From NCBI GenBank assembly GCA_001636495.1, contig KV440964.1, positions 3,488,666 to 3,552,665 of the forward strand: DNA of 64,000 bases, written 5' to 3'. Numbering within the stretch: the stretch's first letter is position 1; each line of letters begins with the position of its first letter. Below are positions 47,381-57,471 of the stretch, one piece after another. Under the pieces are notes generated by a model. That model was not told where the DNA came from. It was given only the letters and a program-made list of their open reading frames with translations, and did not search any database. The position numbers were made by a program, and so were the translations under genes. This DNA is from Sutcliffiella horikoshii. GTDB lineage: Bacteria > Bacillota > Bacilli > Bacillales > Bacillaceae_I.

Positions 47381-48670
47381 TTATTGAGCTCCACTCGCTG
47401 CAATATTATCTTCGATTTGTTGAACAGCCTCTTCTAATACTTCACCAACATCGTCTCCGTTAGCGATGAATTGAAGTGCGCTACCCATTGGATCCCAAAC
47501 TTGTTGCATTTGAGGAATGTTAGGCATTGGCTCACCAAATTGAGTTTGCTCAGCGAATGCACCGATGATTTCATCGTTAGCGATTTCTTCGCTATCTAAA
47601 GCTTCTTGTAATGCAGGCATTTCACCAGCAGCTTGGTAATATTTCATTGCATTGTCATATTTAGTAATGAATTTCATTAAGTCAATCGCCCACTCTTGAT
47701 TCTCAGAATAAGAGCTTAGCATCCAAGTTTTAACACCAACGAAAGATTTAGGAACGTCTCCGTTGTCAAGCTTAGGTAATGTAGCAGTACCTAGTTTGTC
47801 ACCTAAAGCTTCTTTGTATGTTGCGATATTCCAAGGACCTGTAAGAACTGTTGCAACTTTACCATCAGTGAATAATCCACTCATGATATCTCCATTGATT
47901 TCTTTAGGGATGTAACCATTGTCGAACCAAGATTGAATCAATGCTCCACCTTCAACAGCGCCTTCGTTAGCAAGACCGATGTCAGAAGCGTCGAATCCAG
48001 AACCATCATTGTTGAATACATAACCGCCGTTACCAGCGAAGAAAGGATAAACGAAATAGAAGTTAGTTGCTTCCATCAAGAATCCGTATTTATCTTGACT
48101 TTCATCTGTTTGCTCTTCCGCAACTTTCATAAGACCTTCCATTGTTGCAATATCTTCAGCAGATACTAGGTCTTTGTTGTAGAACATACCGTAAGTTTCA
48201 AGAACTTGAGGAACACCATAAACTTCTCCGTCAACTGTTACAGCATTGATAGCTGTTTCACTGTAAAGAGAAGCATCTTCTCCTAAATCGATTGGCTCAG
48301 CAAGACCTCGAAGAACGATGTCACCGATACGGTCATGTGGACCAAAGAATACATCTGGACCTTTTCCAGCAGGACCGTCTAAAGCAAGTGCTTCCACTTG
48401 ATCTAACATGGCCATACCAGTCGTTTTAACTTCAATACCAGTTTCTTCTTTATAAGCTGCAAAGATTTCATCTAATGCTGCTCTTTGTTTCTCATCATCA
48501 TTTACCCATACTGTAAGGCTTTCTGGCTTATCTACACCTTCAGTTGTAGTACCTTCACCTTCAGCACCACTGTTGCCACCTTCATTGCCTGTCTCACGTT
48601 GTGGACCACATGCAGCCAGGACGCCTAAAGTTAGGACGGCAACCATTAACATTGCTAGGAACTTTTTCAT
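47381..48670 (-). CDS. malE: Maltodextrin-binding lipoprotein MalE
   Basis: A 429-residue SBP_bac_1 protein with signal peptide and lipobox (LAAC), then a Gly/Asn/Glu-rich linker. KAEEQTDESQ-type insertions, GPAGKGPDVFFGPHDRIGD and AVLTGPWNIATYKEAL are typical of maltodextrin-binding proteins. It is the first gene of malEFG-amylase-lacI, with a sigma-A promoter and operators about 100 bases upstream. Confidence 0.92.
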   Translation of the reverse strand: MKKFLAMLMVAVLTLGVLAACGPQRETGNEGGNSGAEGEGTTTEGVDKPESLTVWVNDDEKQRAALDEIFAAYKEETGIEVKTTGMAMLDQVEALALDGPAGKGPDVFFGPHDRIGDIVLRGLAEPIDLGEDASLYSETAINAVTVDGEVYGVPQVLETYGMFYNKDLVSAEDIATMEGLMKVAEEQTDESQDKYGFLMEATNFYFVYPFFAGNGGYVFNNDGSGFDASDIGLANEGAVEGGALIQSWFDNGYIPKEINGDIMSGLFTDGKVATVLTGPWNIATYKEALGDKLGTATLPKLDNGDVPKSFVGVKTWMLSSYSENQEWAIDLMKFITKYDNAMKYYQAAGEMPALQEALDSEEIANDEIIGAFAEQTQFGEPMPNIPQMQQVWDPMGSALQFIANGDDVGEVLEEAVQQIEDNIAASGAQ

Positions 48671-48710
48671 TTTGACCCCTCCGTCATTTGAATAATCTTT
48701 CTACTAAGAT

Positions 48711-48727
48711 GCACAAACGATTGCATT
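48711..48727. promoter_or_regulatory. LacI-type operator, malE proximal
   Basis: The minus strand reads TGCAATCGTTTGTGC, an imperfect palindrome sharing the half-site TGCAATCG with the perfect operator at 49071. It is downstream of the malE promoter and probably acts as a road-block. Confidence 0.6.
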
Positions 48728-48744
48728 AAATGAAAGCGAAATCA

Positions 48745-48758
48745 TATAGCGCTTACAT
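48745..48758 (-). promoter_or_regulatory. cre site upstream of malE
   Basis: The minus strand reads TGTAAGCGCTATAT, agreeing with 12 of 14 positions of the CcpA consensus. It lies about 35 bases downstream of the malE -10 box, as expected for catabolite repression. Confidence 0.65.
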
Positions 48759-48762
48759 TTTT

Positions 48763-48780
48763 AATGAAAACGATTGCACA
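48763..48780. promoter_or_regulatory. LacI-type operator, malE promoter proximal
   Basis: The minus strand reads TGTGCAATCGTTTTCATT, with the half-site TGCAATCG. It begins about 14 bases after the malE -10 box. Confidence 0.6.
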
Positions 48781-48793
48781 ACTTTCACTTTTT

Positions 48794-48821
48794 ATTATAC
48801 ATGTATTCGCCCAATTGACAA
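48794..48821 (-). promoter_or_regulatory. Sigma-A promoter of malE
   Basis: TTGTCA, a 16-bp spacer and a perfect TATAAT on the minus strand. Operators and a cre follow within 80 bases. Confidence 0.8.
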
Positions 48822-48907
48822 CCTGTTTTTTTCAAAAAATTTAATATAGTGATAGGTTTTATGAACAGGCTAATGAAAATTTTTGCTTGAAACCTTGATA
48901 TATATGA

Positions 48908-50872
<1,965 letters not shown>

Positions 50873-50920
50873 TTGTTGTTAGCTGAGAGTTAGGTATAGA
50901 TTCTTGCACGATTAGTGAGG

Positions 50921-50946
50921 CCCGCTAAGTATTTAGCGGGTTTTTT
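50921..50946. terminator. Terminator of the neopullulanase gene
   Basis: CCCGCTAA and TTAGCGGG form a perfect stem with a 4-nt loop, followed by six T on the plus strand. Confidence 0.93.
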
Positions 50947-50968
50947 CTATTCTATACCCCCCTCCACT

Positions 50969-51841
50969 TTACTTCCTATGCACCAATCTCCTATACTCCA
51001 TCGGCGTCGTGCCTTCCACTTTCTTGAACAGCTTGGAGAAATATGTTACGTCATCAATGCCTACCTCGCGGGAAATGGCAGATACCTTATATTCCGTTTC
51101 CGCCAATAGACGTTTAGCATGATTCAAACGGTAATGCGTCAAATATTGCATCGGACTAATCCCGATTGTTTTTTGCATACATCGAGTCATATAATCCGGA
51201 TGGAAGTTCAACTCCTCTTTCAACACACTCATATTAATTGGCTTTTTATAATTCTCTTGAATGTATTTCATCGCACTCTCGCAAACCTTTTCCGTTGCGC
51301 TGGGAATCGAGAACGCCTCTTTTTGCAGCTGGACGATGAATTCAGAGAACTGAATTTGCTGCCTCAAATAATCATCAGGTACATGTGCATCCCCATCCCT
51401 GATACTCAACAGTGTTTCCAGTTGCTGCTCCACTATCTCCCTTCTCTTCACCTCTCCGTATTGCGGGAGATGAAATTGATAGTGGCCTACCTCTGTAAAC
51501 GTTGGTTCCTTTTTATAAACAAAGGACCAATCCAATTCTTTATCTTCCACCATTTGATATTCATTTCCAGGAATGACAAAGTGAAGCCAGAAGTAATCGG
51601 TCTGTTCTACACAATCCGCATACCCCTCATGCCTTTCTCCCGGCACCAAAATAACATATTGCCCTTCCGTCACTTCAAATCTTTTCTTGCCCTCTTTCAT
51701 AAACAAAGTTCCTTTTTTCACATAAAGCAAATCAAAAACGGTGAACACCCTGGAGAAATGACGTTCCCCTTTATAAAAAGTATATTCCCCTCCCCTGATG
51801 AAGGTTGGAAAAGGCGGAATGGATAATGCTATCATTGACAT
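50969..51841 (-). CDS. AraC-family transcriptional regulator
   Basis: A 290-residue regulator: an N-terminal cupin-like sensing domain (residues about 15-140; VTEGQYVILVPGERHEGYAD) and a C-terminal double helix-turn-helix (about 190-288; INMSVLKEELNFHPDYMTRC and EVGIDDVTYFSKLFKKVEGT). It diverges from the MATE gene and may control it; a sugar ligand is also possible since the maltodextrin genes adjoin. The effector is not identifiable. Confidence 0.87.
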   Translation of the reverse strand: MSMIALSIPPFPTFIRGGEYTFYKGERHFSRVFTVFDLLYVKKGTLFMKEGKKRFEVTEGQYVILVPGERHEGYADCVEQTDYFWLHFVIPGNEYQMVEDKELDWSFVYKKEPTFTEVGHYQFHLPQYGEVKRREIVEQQLETLLSIRDGDAHVPDDYLRQQIQFSEFIVQLQKEAFSIPSATEKVCESAMKYIQENYKKPINMSVLKEELNFHPDYMTRCMQKTIGISPMQYLTHYRLNHAKRLLAETEYKVSAISREVGIDDVTYFSKLFKKVEGTTPMEYRRLVHRK

Positions 51842-51960
51842 TCTTTACACCTCAAGTCGTAATAATCCAATAAGTATCGAAATCCTCTCTTTCTATTATA
51901 ATAAAATGCGTTTAAACTAGGAATGGTTTTATGTCGGAATCATCAAAAGGAGTAACCTTA

Positions 51961-53313
51961 ATGAAAGAAACAAATACAAAAAAACTGACTCTCTTTGCCT
52001 TAACATGGCCTATTTTTATAGAAGTACTCTTGCACATGCTGATGGGGAACGCTGATATCTTGATGCTTAGCCAGTATTCAGATGACTCAGTGGCAGCAGT
52101 AGGGGTTGCCAATCAGATTCTCTTCATGCTGATTGTCATGTTCGGCTTCATAGCAACAGGGACCACCATTCTTGTCGCACAATATCTTGGAGCAAAAAAC
52201 AGAGGGATTGCTGCAGAAGTGACCGTCGTCTCCATTGGAGCCAACCTTCTATTCAGCGTCGCCATCAGCATCGTCGTATTCCTGTTCAGCTCCAAGCTTC
52301 TATTATTGATGGATCTTCCTCCAGAGCTTTTGTCTGAGGCGGATTCCTATTTAAAGCTGGTGGGAGTTTTCTCCTTCATCCAAGCTTCGGTCATTACCAT
52401 CGGTGCCACCATCAGAAGTTACGGTTTCACCAGGGATGCCATGTATGTCACCATCGGAATGAATATCATCAATGTAATAGGAAACTATTTGTTCATCTTT
52501 GGTCCATTCGGCATTCCGGTTCTTGGTGTGGACGGTGTAGCGATTTCCACTGTGGTAAGCCGTACGTTGGGATTGATTGTGATCACGGTCCTACTTTTCA
52601 AAAGGATTGAAGAACCGTTACCTTTCAAAAAAATGTTCAGACTACCTATTGATCATTTGAAAAATCTATTAAAAATCGGCATTCCATCGGCCGGCGAACA
52701 TCTATCCTATAACACATCCCAGATTGTCATCACTTACTTCATCGTCATGATGGGCACGGAAGCACTGACTACGAAAGTGTACACGCAGAGTCTGATGATG
52801 TTCATTTTCCTTTTCAGTCTGGCCATCAGCCAAGGGACACAGATTATGATCGGTCATCAGATAGGAGCTGGACAGGTGGAGGATGCTTATAAACGCTGCA
52901 TTAAAAGCTTGCGACTTGCGATATTAATTTCTGTGTTGACTGCAATCCCAATTGCGATTTTCTCTGATCCTTTATTAGGTTTCTTCACGTCAAACCCTGA
53001 CATTATCGCACTTGGCGGTACCTTGATATTGTTTACAGTCATTTTGGAACCAGGCCGCTCTTTCAATCTTGTAGTTATTAACGCATTGCGTGCTGCAGGG
53101 GATGTAAAGTTTCCTGTCTACATCGGCATTTGCTCGATGTGGGGCGTGAGCGTGACTGTCTCCTATATTTTAGGCATCCATTTCGGCTTAGGACTCATTG
53201 GTGTATGGATCGCCATGATATTAGACGAATGGTTGCGAGGCATCATCATGCTCTTCCGCTGGCGATCACGCATCTGGGTCAATAAATCATTTATTCAAAA
53301 ACAAGCATCCTAA
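51961..53313 (+). CDS. MATE-family multidrug or metabolite exporter
   Basis: A 450-residue membrane protein with about twelve helices in two homologous halves (NADILMLSQYSDDSVAAVGVAN near the N-terminus and GTEALTTKVYTQSLMMFIF in the second half). This is the MatE fold, using Na+ or H+ exchange to export organic compounds. The ATG at 51961 follows AAAAGGAG. It is divergent from the AraC gene and ends in a terminator. Substrate is not known. Confidence 0.9.
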   Translation: MKETNTKKLTLFALTWPIFIEVLLHMLMGNADILMLSQYSDDSVAAVGVANQILFMLIVMFGFIATGTTILVAQYLGAKNRGIAAEVTVVSIGANLLFSVAISIVVFLFSSKLLLLMDLPPELLSEADSYLKLVGVFSFIQASVITIGATIRSYGFTRDAMYVTIGMNIINVIGNYLFIFGPFGIPVLGVDGVAISTVVSRTLGLIVITVLLFKRIEEPLPFKKMFRLPIDHLKNLLKIGIPSAGEHLSYNTSQIVITYFIVMMGTEALTTKVYTQSLMMFIFLFSLAISQGTQIMIGHQIGAGQVEDAYKRCIKSLRLAILISVLTAIPIAIFSDPLLGFFTSNPDIIALGGTLILFTVILEPGRSFNLVVINALRAAGDVKFPVYIGICSMWGVSVTVSYILGIHFGLGLIGVWIAMILDEWLRGIIMLFRWRSRIWVNKSFIQKQAS

Positions 53314-53320
53314 TACCCCA

Positions 53321-53348
53321 AGAGCTCTCCAATCGGAGGGCTCTTTTT
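53321..53348 (+). terminator. Terminator of the MATE gene
   Basis: GAGCTCTCC pairs with GGAGGGCTC around AATC, followed by five T. A near copy lies at 53717. Confidence 0.9.
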
Positions 53349-53368
53349 GATTTACTTTGTTAAACACC

Positions 53369-53495
53369 GCTGTTGATTTCCGCAATAGGCTTCGCTTTCC
53401 GCGGGGCGTCCTTGAGCCTCCTCGCAACACTTGCGGGTCTCAAGATTGTCGCTACTCTCCCGCAGGAGTCTTCGCCTTTTGCTCCAATCAACAGC
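53369..53495 (-). repeat. GC-rich intergenic element R2
   Basis: Minus-strand copy of the covarying-arm family. Outer arms GCTGTTGATT and AATCAACAGC are perfect complements; the core TGAGACCCGCAAGTGTTGCG and GAGGAGGCTCAAG is related to the other copies. A short purine loop (GGAG opposite CGGA) lies at the same place as in R1 and R5. Confidence 0.85.
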
Positions 53496-53584
53496 TCGAA
53501 ACCTGCTCAATATCAGTAATCAATAATAACAGAGCCTTTTGATAATAGATTTAAAAAAATTGAAAATGCAGCAGAAACCTAGGT

Positions 53585-53701
53585 GCTCTCAGTGAAAGGC
53601 GCGCAGACTCCCGCGGGAGGAAGGGACATGGGAGACCCCGCAACGGAGTGAGGAGGCTCCCGGACCGCCCGCAGGAAAGCGAAGCGCCTGTAACGGAGAG
53701 C
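53585..53701 (+). repeat. GC-rich intergenic element R3
   Basis: Outer arms GCTCTC and GAGAGC; core GGAGACCCCGCAACGGAGTG and GAGGAGGCTCC. It is oriented opposite to R2, 90 bases away, so the two face each other. Confidence 0.82.
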
Positions 53702-53716
53702 GAAAGTTAAATGCAA

Positions 53717-53742
53717 GCTCCAACCGGAGGGCTCTTTTTTCG
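53717..53742 (+). terminator. Second copy of the MATE-type terminator
   Basis: AGCTCC pairs with GGAGGGCT around AACC, followed by six T. The sequence is nearly the same as the terminator at 53321, with R2 and R3 between them. Confidence 0.7.
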
Positions 53743-53767
53743 CATTCTCCCACCTCCTCTAACGCTA

Positions 53768-53784
53768 TGTAAGATTTCCTTACA
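53768..53784. promoter_or_regulatory. TnrA/GlnR box 1 of glnK-amtB
   Basis: TGTAAGATTTCCTTACA is a perfect match to TGTNAN7TNACA. Its centre is about 50 bases upstream of the start point predicted from the GATAAT box at 53815, the spacing seen at TnrA-activated promoters. Confidence 0.85.
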
Positions 53785-53814
53785 AACTAGTAAGCGCTTT
53801 CGACTGAATTTTTT

Positions 53815-53854
53815 GATAATTCCTATTGCAAGCCTCATAAATATAGAATATGAT
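53815..53854 (+). promoter_or_regulatory. Candidate promoters of glnK-amtB
   Basis: GATAAT at 53815-53820 has no good -35 and would need TnrA at box 1. A second candidate has TTGCAA at 53826, a 17-bp spacer and TATGAT at 53849. A cre-like TAAGCGCTTTCG is at 53791-53802. Confidence 0.5.
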
Positions 53855-53872
53855 ATAAAACATAACAACTGA

Positions 53873-53889
53873 TGTTAGGAAATATAACA
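53873..53889. promoter_or_regulatory. TnrA/GlnR box 2 of glnK-amtB
   Basis: TGTTAGGAAATATAACA is a second perfect match to TGTNAN7TNACA, 105 bp (ten helical turns) after box 1 and 7 bp before the ribosome site of glnK. Confidence 0.85.
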
Positions 53890-53911
53890 TCTAAATAAAG
53901 GAGAGATATCG

Positions 53912-54253
53912 ATGAAAAAAGTGGAAGCCATCGTCAGACCGGAAACATTCCGTACTCTTCGTGAAAAGCTGGAGGAAGTCGGAATCAATGGATTGACGGT
54001 ATCGGAAGTTGCAGGATGCGGCCAACAGAAAGGGCAACAAGGTCTTTTCAGAGGAAATACATTTGAAATTAAATTGCTGCCGAAAGTGAAGGTGGAAATG
54101 GTAGTGGAAGCGGAATTTGTGGATGAGATTGTACAAATCATCCAAGAAACCTGCTCCAGCAACACTGTCGGGGACGGAAAGATTTTCATCTATCAGATAG
54201 AAGATGCCATTCGGATTCGTACTGGTGAGAACGGGAAACTTGCAATTATCTAA
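53912..54253 (+). CDS. glnK: P-II nitrogen regulator GlnK
   Basis: A 113-residue P-II protein that binds ATP, ADP and 2-oxoglutarate and gates AmtB. The C-terminal nucleotide-binding GDGKIFIYQIEDAIRIRTGE is present. In the T-loop (about 37-55) both Tyr-46 and Tyr-51 are Phe (GLFRGNTF), so uridylylation is impossible, as usual for bacilli. It is first in a glnK-amtB pair, the reverse of the B. subtilis nrgAB order, with two TnrA/GlnR boxes upstream. Confidence 0.93.
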   Translation: MKKVEAIVRPETFRTLREKLEEVGINGLTVSEVAGCGQQKGQQGLFRGNTFEIKLLPKVKVEMVVEAEFVDEIVQIIQETCSSNTVGDGKIFIYQIEDAIRIRTGENGKLAII

Positions 54254-54277
54254 CCCACTAAGAAAGGATGATACAAA

Positions 54278-55651
54278 TTGAAGAAAAAAATAGGATTACT
54301 CGTTACTGGCGGATTACTGATTAGTTCTACTGCACATGCTCAAGCGCCTACAGTGGAAGGATTAAGCGTTTCGCTTGATATGGTCTGGATCATGGTTGCT
54401 GCCCTTTTAGTATTTTTCATGCACGCAGGCTTTGCCATGGTGGAATCAGGCTTTACTAGATCCAAAAATGCCCTGAATATTTTAATGAAGAATTTCTTGA
54501 CCATATCCATTGCAGCCGTACTATATTTGGCCTTAGGATACGCTCTCATGTTCGGCAGTTCCATAGCAGGCTTTACCGGACTAGACGGCTTCTTCCTGAC
54601 AGGCCACGAGGATCAAATCGGCTTCTTCGTATTCCAAGCCATGTTTGCAGCGACTTGCGCCACAATCATTTCGGGTGCTGTAGCAGAACGCATGAAGCTT
54701 TCGAGCTATATCTTATTGACGGTTGCCATGACTGCGGTCATCTATCCGATTGTCGGCCATTGGGTATGGGGCGGCGGATGGTTAGCAGAGCTTGGATTCA
54801 CTGATTTCGCAGGTTCTACCGTGGTCCACCTCACTGGAGCACTTGGAGCAATTGTTGCCGTTAAATTCCTTGGTGCACGTCTTGGAAAATACACGAACGG
54901 AAAAGTAAATGTTATCTCCGGTCATAACATTCCAATTGGAGCCCTTGGGGTATTCATTCTATGGTTCGGTTGGTTCGGATTCAATGGCGGAAGCACCTTG
55001 GCAGCAGATCCGTCCCTTATCCCACATGTCATCACCACCACCTTATTATCCGCTTCCGCCGGGGTGTTGGCATCTGCCTTTTATACGAATTTACGTTACA
55101 ACCGAATTGATCCCTCATTAACACTTAATGGCGCATTGGCAGGTTTGGTTGGAATCACTGCCGGTACAGGAGATGTTTCGCCAATCGGCGCCATCATTAT
55201 CGGTTTGGTTGCAGGAGTTCTTCTGGTAGAGGCCGTTACGTTCATCGATCGAAAAGTGAAGCTTGACGACCCAGTTGGCGCCATCGCGGTTCATGGTGTT
55301 TGCGGGGTTTGGGGCACACTTGCTGTCGGGCTATTCTCCACATCCACCGGGTTATTTTACGGTGGCGGAATCACTCAATTGGGCATCCAAGCAATAGGTG
55401 TGGTTGCAGTTACGGTTTGGACGATCGGATCTGTTAGTGCCTTCCTCTTTATCGTTACTAGATTCACCACAATCCGTGTAACAAAAGAAGAAGAGATTTC
55501 CGGTCTCGACTTTGCAGAGCATGGTTCTTCCGCTTATGAATTCAGAGAATCCGTATTCTCCGATAACAGCTACGCTCCAGAATTTGGAACCGGACTTATC
55601 CACAGACTCAACAACCTAGGCAGCCCAACAAAAAAAGCCAAAGTTAATTAA
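54278..55651 (+). CDS. amtB: Ammonium transporter AmtB
   Basis: A 457-residue channel with a cleavable signal peptide (ending AHAQA) and eleven helices. The two pore histidines are in VVHLTGALGAIVA and AVHGVCGVWGTL; VWIMVAALLVFFMHAGFAMV and FGWFGFNGGSTL are family blocks. The start is a TTG at 54278, with AGAAAGGATG before it. It takes up ammonium when nitrogen is short and is regulated by GlnK made from the same transcript. Confidence 0.95.
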   Translation: MKKKIGLLVTGGLLISSTAHAQAPTVEGLSVSLDMVWIMVAALLVFFMHAGFAMVESGFTRSKNALNILMKNFLTISIAAVLYLALGYALMFGSSIAGFTGLDGFFLTGHEDQIGFFVFQAMFAATCATIISGAVAERMKLSSYILLTVAMTAVIYPIVGHWVWGGGWLAELGFTDFAGSTVVHLTGALGAIVAVKFLGARLGKYTNGKVNVISGHNIPIGALGVFILWFGWFGFNGGSTLAADPSLIPHVITTTLLSASAGVLASAFYTNLRYNRIDPSLTLNGALAGLVGITAGTGDVSPIGAIIIGLVAGVLLVEAVTFIDRKVKLDDPVGAIAVHGVCGVWGTLAVGLFSTSTGLFYGGGITQLGIQAIGVVAVTVWTIGSVSAFLFIVTRFTTIRVTKEEEISGLDFAEHGSSAYEFRESVFSDNSYAPEFGTGLIHRLNNLGSPTKKAKVN

Positions 55652-55712
55652 GTTTAAGAATGCCAACCCTCGACCATCATAGTTATAAATAGAAATTGGA
55701 TTGATGGTTTCC

Positions 55713-55838
55713 CTTTAGATTGAAGTGCAAGGTGTGAGACTCCTGCGGGAGGTAGCGGTAGATTGAGACCCCGCAACGAAGTGAGGAGGCTCAAACACCG
55801 CCCCGCGGAAAGCGAACACCTGGAACGTAAATCTAAAG
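55713..55838 (+). repeat. GC-rich intergenic element R4
   Basis: Outer arms CTTTAGAT and ATCTAAAG are perfect complements; inner arms AAGGTGT/ACACCT match R1. Core TTGAGACCCCGCAACGAAGTG and GAGGAGGCTCAA. It lies between amtB and the terminator at 55857. Confidence 0.88.
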
Positions 55839-55856
55839 GAGTTGAACAAACAACTA

Positions 55857-55898
55857 GAAAAGCGATCCATGGCAGAGCCCATCGGATCGCTTTTTTTA
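55857..55898 (+). terminator. Terminator after amtB and R4
   Basis: AAAGCGATCC pairs with GGATCGCTTT around a 15-nt loop, followed by seven T. Confidence 0.9.
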
Positions 55899-55961
55899 CA
55901 TATACAAAACCTATACAAACATTTAACTATAATGGTATAATTCCTCCTAGAGGTGATAGAC

Positions 55962-56753
55962 TTGAACATCAAAACGTGGGAGAAATTGATCTTCCGATTT
56001 TTTATCATATGGTACATATGCGGAGTCGTCTTATTGACCTTTGACCTTCTTCCTCCATGGTTGGAATGGGCAAATGTCGTTTTCCTTGTAACAGCAGGAA
56101 CTCTTGGAGCGATCTATTTTATCAAAAACTACCGTGGCATCGGAGTCATCTTTACAATGATTGTGTTCGGCGTATCCATGGCTGCTGAGCATTTTGGGGT
56201 GAAATACGGTTTTCTTTTTGGTGACTACTACTATAATTCCTATTTCGGACCAAAGCTGTTTGATGTGCCAATCACGATAGGCTTTGCCTGGGTGTTGGTC
56301 ATTTCGACCTCCCATGTAATCGCACTCAGGATCATCCCCCAAGCCTCCATTATCGCCAAAGCTATACTCGGTGCTTTTGCAACGGTTGTATTGGATCTTA
56401 TCATCGACCCAGTCGCCTTTATCGCGAAAGAGTATTGGATATGGGAAGGATCAAGCTTCTATTATGATATTCCCTTGTTCAACTTTTACAGTTGGTTTGG
56501 ATTGTCCTTGTTGTTCCACCTGTTCATTTTACTTCTTTCCAAAACCGTTTCTTCGAAGGAAAACACCTATTGGGAGAAGAATATGTATATATTATACGGG
56601 CTGATGGTTGCTATGTTCTGTATGATAGCTGTCACAGCGAAACTATATTTGGCGTTGATTGTGACGATTATCCCTACCCTTCTTTTGTACGGGGCCACGC
56701 TCAAATCAAAGGAGTTCACGCATGATTCCAGCAAAAAAAAGCAGACGGTTTGA
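55962..56753 (+). CDS. Carotenoid biosynthesis membrane protein, CruF-like (Caroten_synth/DUF422)
   Basis: A membrane protein with about seven helices. AAEHFGVKYGFLFGDYYY, SHVIALRIIPQ and VVLDLIIDPVAFIAKEYWIW are blocks of the CruF family (Caroten_synth), whose members hydrate terminal double bonds of acyclic carotenoids. In pigmented bacilli it is found in clusters with crtM and crtN. The start is taken as TTG 55962 after AGAGGTGAT. Its end overlaps the acyltransferase gene by 32 nt. C30 pathway membership is inferred from neighbours. Confidence 0.85.
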   Translation: MNIKTWEKLIFRFFIIWYICGVVLLTFDLLPPWLEWANVVFLVTAGTLGAIYFIKNYRGIGVIFTMIVFGVSMAAEHFGVKYGFLFGDYYYNSYFGPKLFDVPITIGFAWVLVISTSHVIALRIIPQASIIAKAILGAFATVVLDLIIDPVAFIAKEYWIWEGSSFYYDIPLFNFYSWFGLSLLFHLFILLLSKTVSSKENTYWEKNMYILYGLMVAMFCMIAVTAKLYLALIVTIIPTLLLYGATLKSKEFTHDSSKKKQTV

Positions 56754-57387
56754 CTTCTTTTTCCACCAATTCAACAAGCGATTCCTTCGATTTCATTTCA
56801 GGGGAGTTAATTTTGCAGAGGGTCCAAACGTTTCCACCCCTTCCTCCCCTGCTCTGTTTATCGTAAATCATAGCACTTGGTGGGATGCGTTAGTTGTTTT
56901 TCATTTTAATCAGCTTGTCATTAAACAGGAAAGCTATGTGATGATGCATGAAAAAGGGGTCAAGGAATTCCCGTTTTTCCGTAAAATTGGGGCATTCTCC
57001 GTAAACAGAGAAAACCCTAAGGATATTGTCCGTTCCATGAACTATGCAAAAGAGCGACTGAAAGACGGGAAAACACTATGGCTGTTCCCGCAAGGCGATG
57101 AACGCCACCTTGAAATCCGCCCGCTTACATTCCTTCCTGGCGCCTTACATATCGTGAAAAACACCGATATTCCGATTGTCCCTGTGTGCCTATACTATAC
57201 ATTTACCGGTGAGAGAAAGCCGGAAGTATTTATTAAACTCGATGAACCTATCCTTTATTCTCAGCTTAACGGTACTTCAGCGAAAGAGAAGAATCAATAC
57301 CTGGAAGACCACTATACCACCCTTCTTGACAGGGTAAAGCAGGACGTAATCGAACAAAATACTGCTAATTATCGGTCATTATTATAA
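56722..57387 (+). CDS. PlsC-type acyltransferase, carotenoid cluster
   Basis: A 221-residue acyltransferase of the 1-acylglycerol-3-phosphate acyltransferase fold. The catalytic HxxxxD is VNHSTWWDALVVF and the substrate block is LFPQGDERH. Near its C-terminus it has IPIVPVCLYYTFTGERKPEV. In this setting it probably esterifies the sugar of a glycosylated C30 carotenoid. The ATG follows AAAGGAG and overlaps the preceding gene. Confidence 0.83.
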   Translation: MIPAKKSRRFDFFFHQFNKRFLRFHFRGVNFAEGPNVSTPSSPALFIVNHSTWWDALVVFHFNQLVIKQESYVMMHEKGVKEFPFFRKIGAFSVNRENPKDIVRSMNYAKERLKDGKTLWLFPQGDERHLEIRPLTFLPGALHIVKNTDIPIVPVCLYYTFTGERKPEVFIKLDEPILYSQLNGTSAKEKNQYLEDHYTTLLDRVKQDVIEQNTANYRSLL

Positions 57388-57397
57388 ACAAACTCTA

Positions 57398-57433
57398 GCT
57401 GTTGATGGAAACTTAGTGCGGAAATCAACAGCT
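57398..57433. repeat. Core-less remnant of the GC-rich element family
   Basis: AGCTGTTGAT and ATCAACAGCT are complementary arms 36 bp apart end to end. The right side, TGCGGAAATCAACAGC, is identical to the matching end of R2 (minus strand), but the GC-rich core is missing. It lies between the acyltransferase and glycosyltransferase genes. Confidence 0.7.
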
Positions 57434-57471
57434 GCGTCTAACAGAACTACTTTTAAAAGGAGGAAACCGTT

